In this document: in pieces, positions 63,462 through 64,000 of the stretch
Position numbering within the stretch: position 1 is the first letter of the stretch
Layout of the letters: every line of letters begins with the position of its first letter
Source of the DNA: Sedimentisphaerales bacterium
GTDB taxonomy: Bacteria; Planctomycetota; Phycisphaerae; Sedimentisphaerales; SG8-4
Direction: 5' to 3'
DNA length: 64,000 bases
Assembly: GCA_016928975.1 (NCBI GenBank)
Contig: JAFGJR010000030.1
Location: 1-64,000 of the forward strand
The notes under the pieces: generated by a model
Seen by the model: only the letters and a program-made list of their open reading frames with translations
The model's database searches: none
What the model was told of the DNA's origin: nothing
Made by a program: the position numbers and the translations under genes

Positions 63462-63628
63462 TTCTGAAAAATGGAGATTAGGCTTACTTCGGGAAGGAAA
63501 AATCGTCTTCTTGATCTTCCCTTCCTGAACGGTAAGTGCCGGGTGCACAATCGTTTAGGCGGATTATTCAAGGAAATCCCAAAGCCGATTTCCTTGAATA
63601 ATATAAGCCTGATCTCCATTCTTCAGGA
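63462..63628. repeat. 167-bp inverted-repeat element with two internal hairpins (MITE or structured RNA)
   Basis: The ends are 25-base inverted repeats (63462-63486 and 63604-63628) that match at 22 positions, with all three differences allowing G-U pairs on one strand. Inside are hairpin 1 (63492-63504 with 63513-63525, loop of 8) and hairpin 2 (63563-63578 with 63587-63602, a perfect 16-bp stem, loop of 8). It lies in the gap between two minus-strand genes. No target-site duplication is obvious. Confidence 0.8.
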
Positions 63629-63653
63629 CCCCTTCCATTTGAACGACGCCTTC

Positions 63654-63947
63654 TCACGTCAAATCGACATAATCGGCCAGATCGACCTTGTGCTCAGTTT
63701 CGAACTTTCGCATCTCTTCGATCCGCTCGATATCATCCTGGATCCGGTGGACCAGCTTGAAGATGTACGGCTTGCCCGCCAAGCGGTTGCGCAGGTCGTC
63801 GAGCATGGGCTCCCACGACCCGCCGTACAACTGGCTCTTCAGAGCCACCAGCATCCGGTGCTCGTCGCTCAGGCCGTTGGCATAGGCCGCCACAGCCCCA
63901 TCATCCTTCTCGCCCGTGCTGTCGCTCGTCTGTACTGGGTCCACCAT
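63654..63947 (-). CDS. Small cytosolic protein, unknown
   Basis: 97 residues starting MVDPVQTSDSTG, with GAGGTGG upstream. The first 20 residues are flexible; the rest is helical (HRMLVALKSQLYGGSWEPMLDDLRNRL, then a charged amphipathic helix IQDDIERIEEMRKFETEH). No transmembrane segment and no known motif. The frame is open to 63980, but that part lacks a ribosome site. The window ends just upstream, so operon partners cannot be judged. The downstream 167-bp structured element may belong to its mRNA 3' end. Confidence 0.6.
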   Translation of the reverse strand: MVDPVQTSDSTGEKDDGAVAAYANGLSDEHRMLVALKSQLYGGSWEPMLDDLRNRLAGKPYIFKLVHRIQDDIERIEEMRKFETEHKVDLADYVDLT

Positions 63948-64000
63948 AAGCAGCCACCTCACCGCCGTGACACCTGTCACGCCGGCATATCCAGCCCAAA

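Overview
The window looks like chromosomal DNA of a heterotrophic planctomycete, probably of the Phycisphaerae/Sedimentisphaerales type. The reasons are high GC, many very large secreted proteins with beta-helix, lamin-tail or discoidin-like modules, ECF sigma factors each followed by a one-helix membrane protein and an exported protein, a GspG-like pseudopilin, and intergenic regions rich in small palindromic repeats. No rRNA or marker gene is present, so the placement is an inference from content and style.

Layout. 1-12.5 kb is mostly housekeeping: guaA and guaB (minus strand); a plus-strand operon of four envelope proteins (COG3014-like lipoprotein, YcfL-like, LpoB-like, FlgT/CsgG-like); PilZ, murD, ubiE/menG and pyrF (minus); and a membrane-anchored unknown. 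At 12.5-18 kb are pckG, with a terminator-like hairpin inside its own leader, a zinc-ribbon protein, and an ECF sigma operon. At 18-27 kb are two tandem paralogous secreted proteins with duplicated promoters and leaders, a pseudopilin, an ATPase module with a broken partner, a GH28 pectinase and a small exported protein. 27-45 kb is a carbohydrate block: a large cell-surface protein, then an SSF transporter, GH5 mannanase, cellobiose/mannobiose 2-epimerase and GH130 phosphorylase in one operon. That set makes a complete mannan route: mannan to mannobiose, to mannosyl-glucose, to mannose-1-phosphate plus glucose. A 1454-residue lamin-tail protein and two GH51 arabinofuranosidases follow.

45-48.5 kb holds an OmpR/PhoB-type two-component pair with a candidate binding site in front of it. 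At 48.5-51 kb an integrase sits against, and ends inside, tRNA-Phe, followed by a frameshifted and truncated IS3 element and an ISAzo13-like remnant. This is an eroded integration site. tdh and metK follow. 54.2-57.5 kb is a compact, A/T-richer three-gene cassette: a DGQHR-domain protein, a HEPN-like unknown and a D12 adenine methylase. It is the best candidate here for an undescribed DNA modification or defence system. 57.6-60 kb is a second ECF operon, and the end carries alkD, purH, a PQQ-like propeller and a small unknown.

The intergenic layer is unusually structured. There is a 19-bp palindrome just after three stop codons, a long A/T-rich hairpin repeat that has extended one enzyme's C-terminus, a 9-nt tandem array between guaB and guaA, and a 167-bp element near 63.5 kb whose terminal inverted repeats enclose two further hairpins. 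Promoter calls are by eye against the sigma-70 consensus. Family calls are from motifs and recall, without any search.
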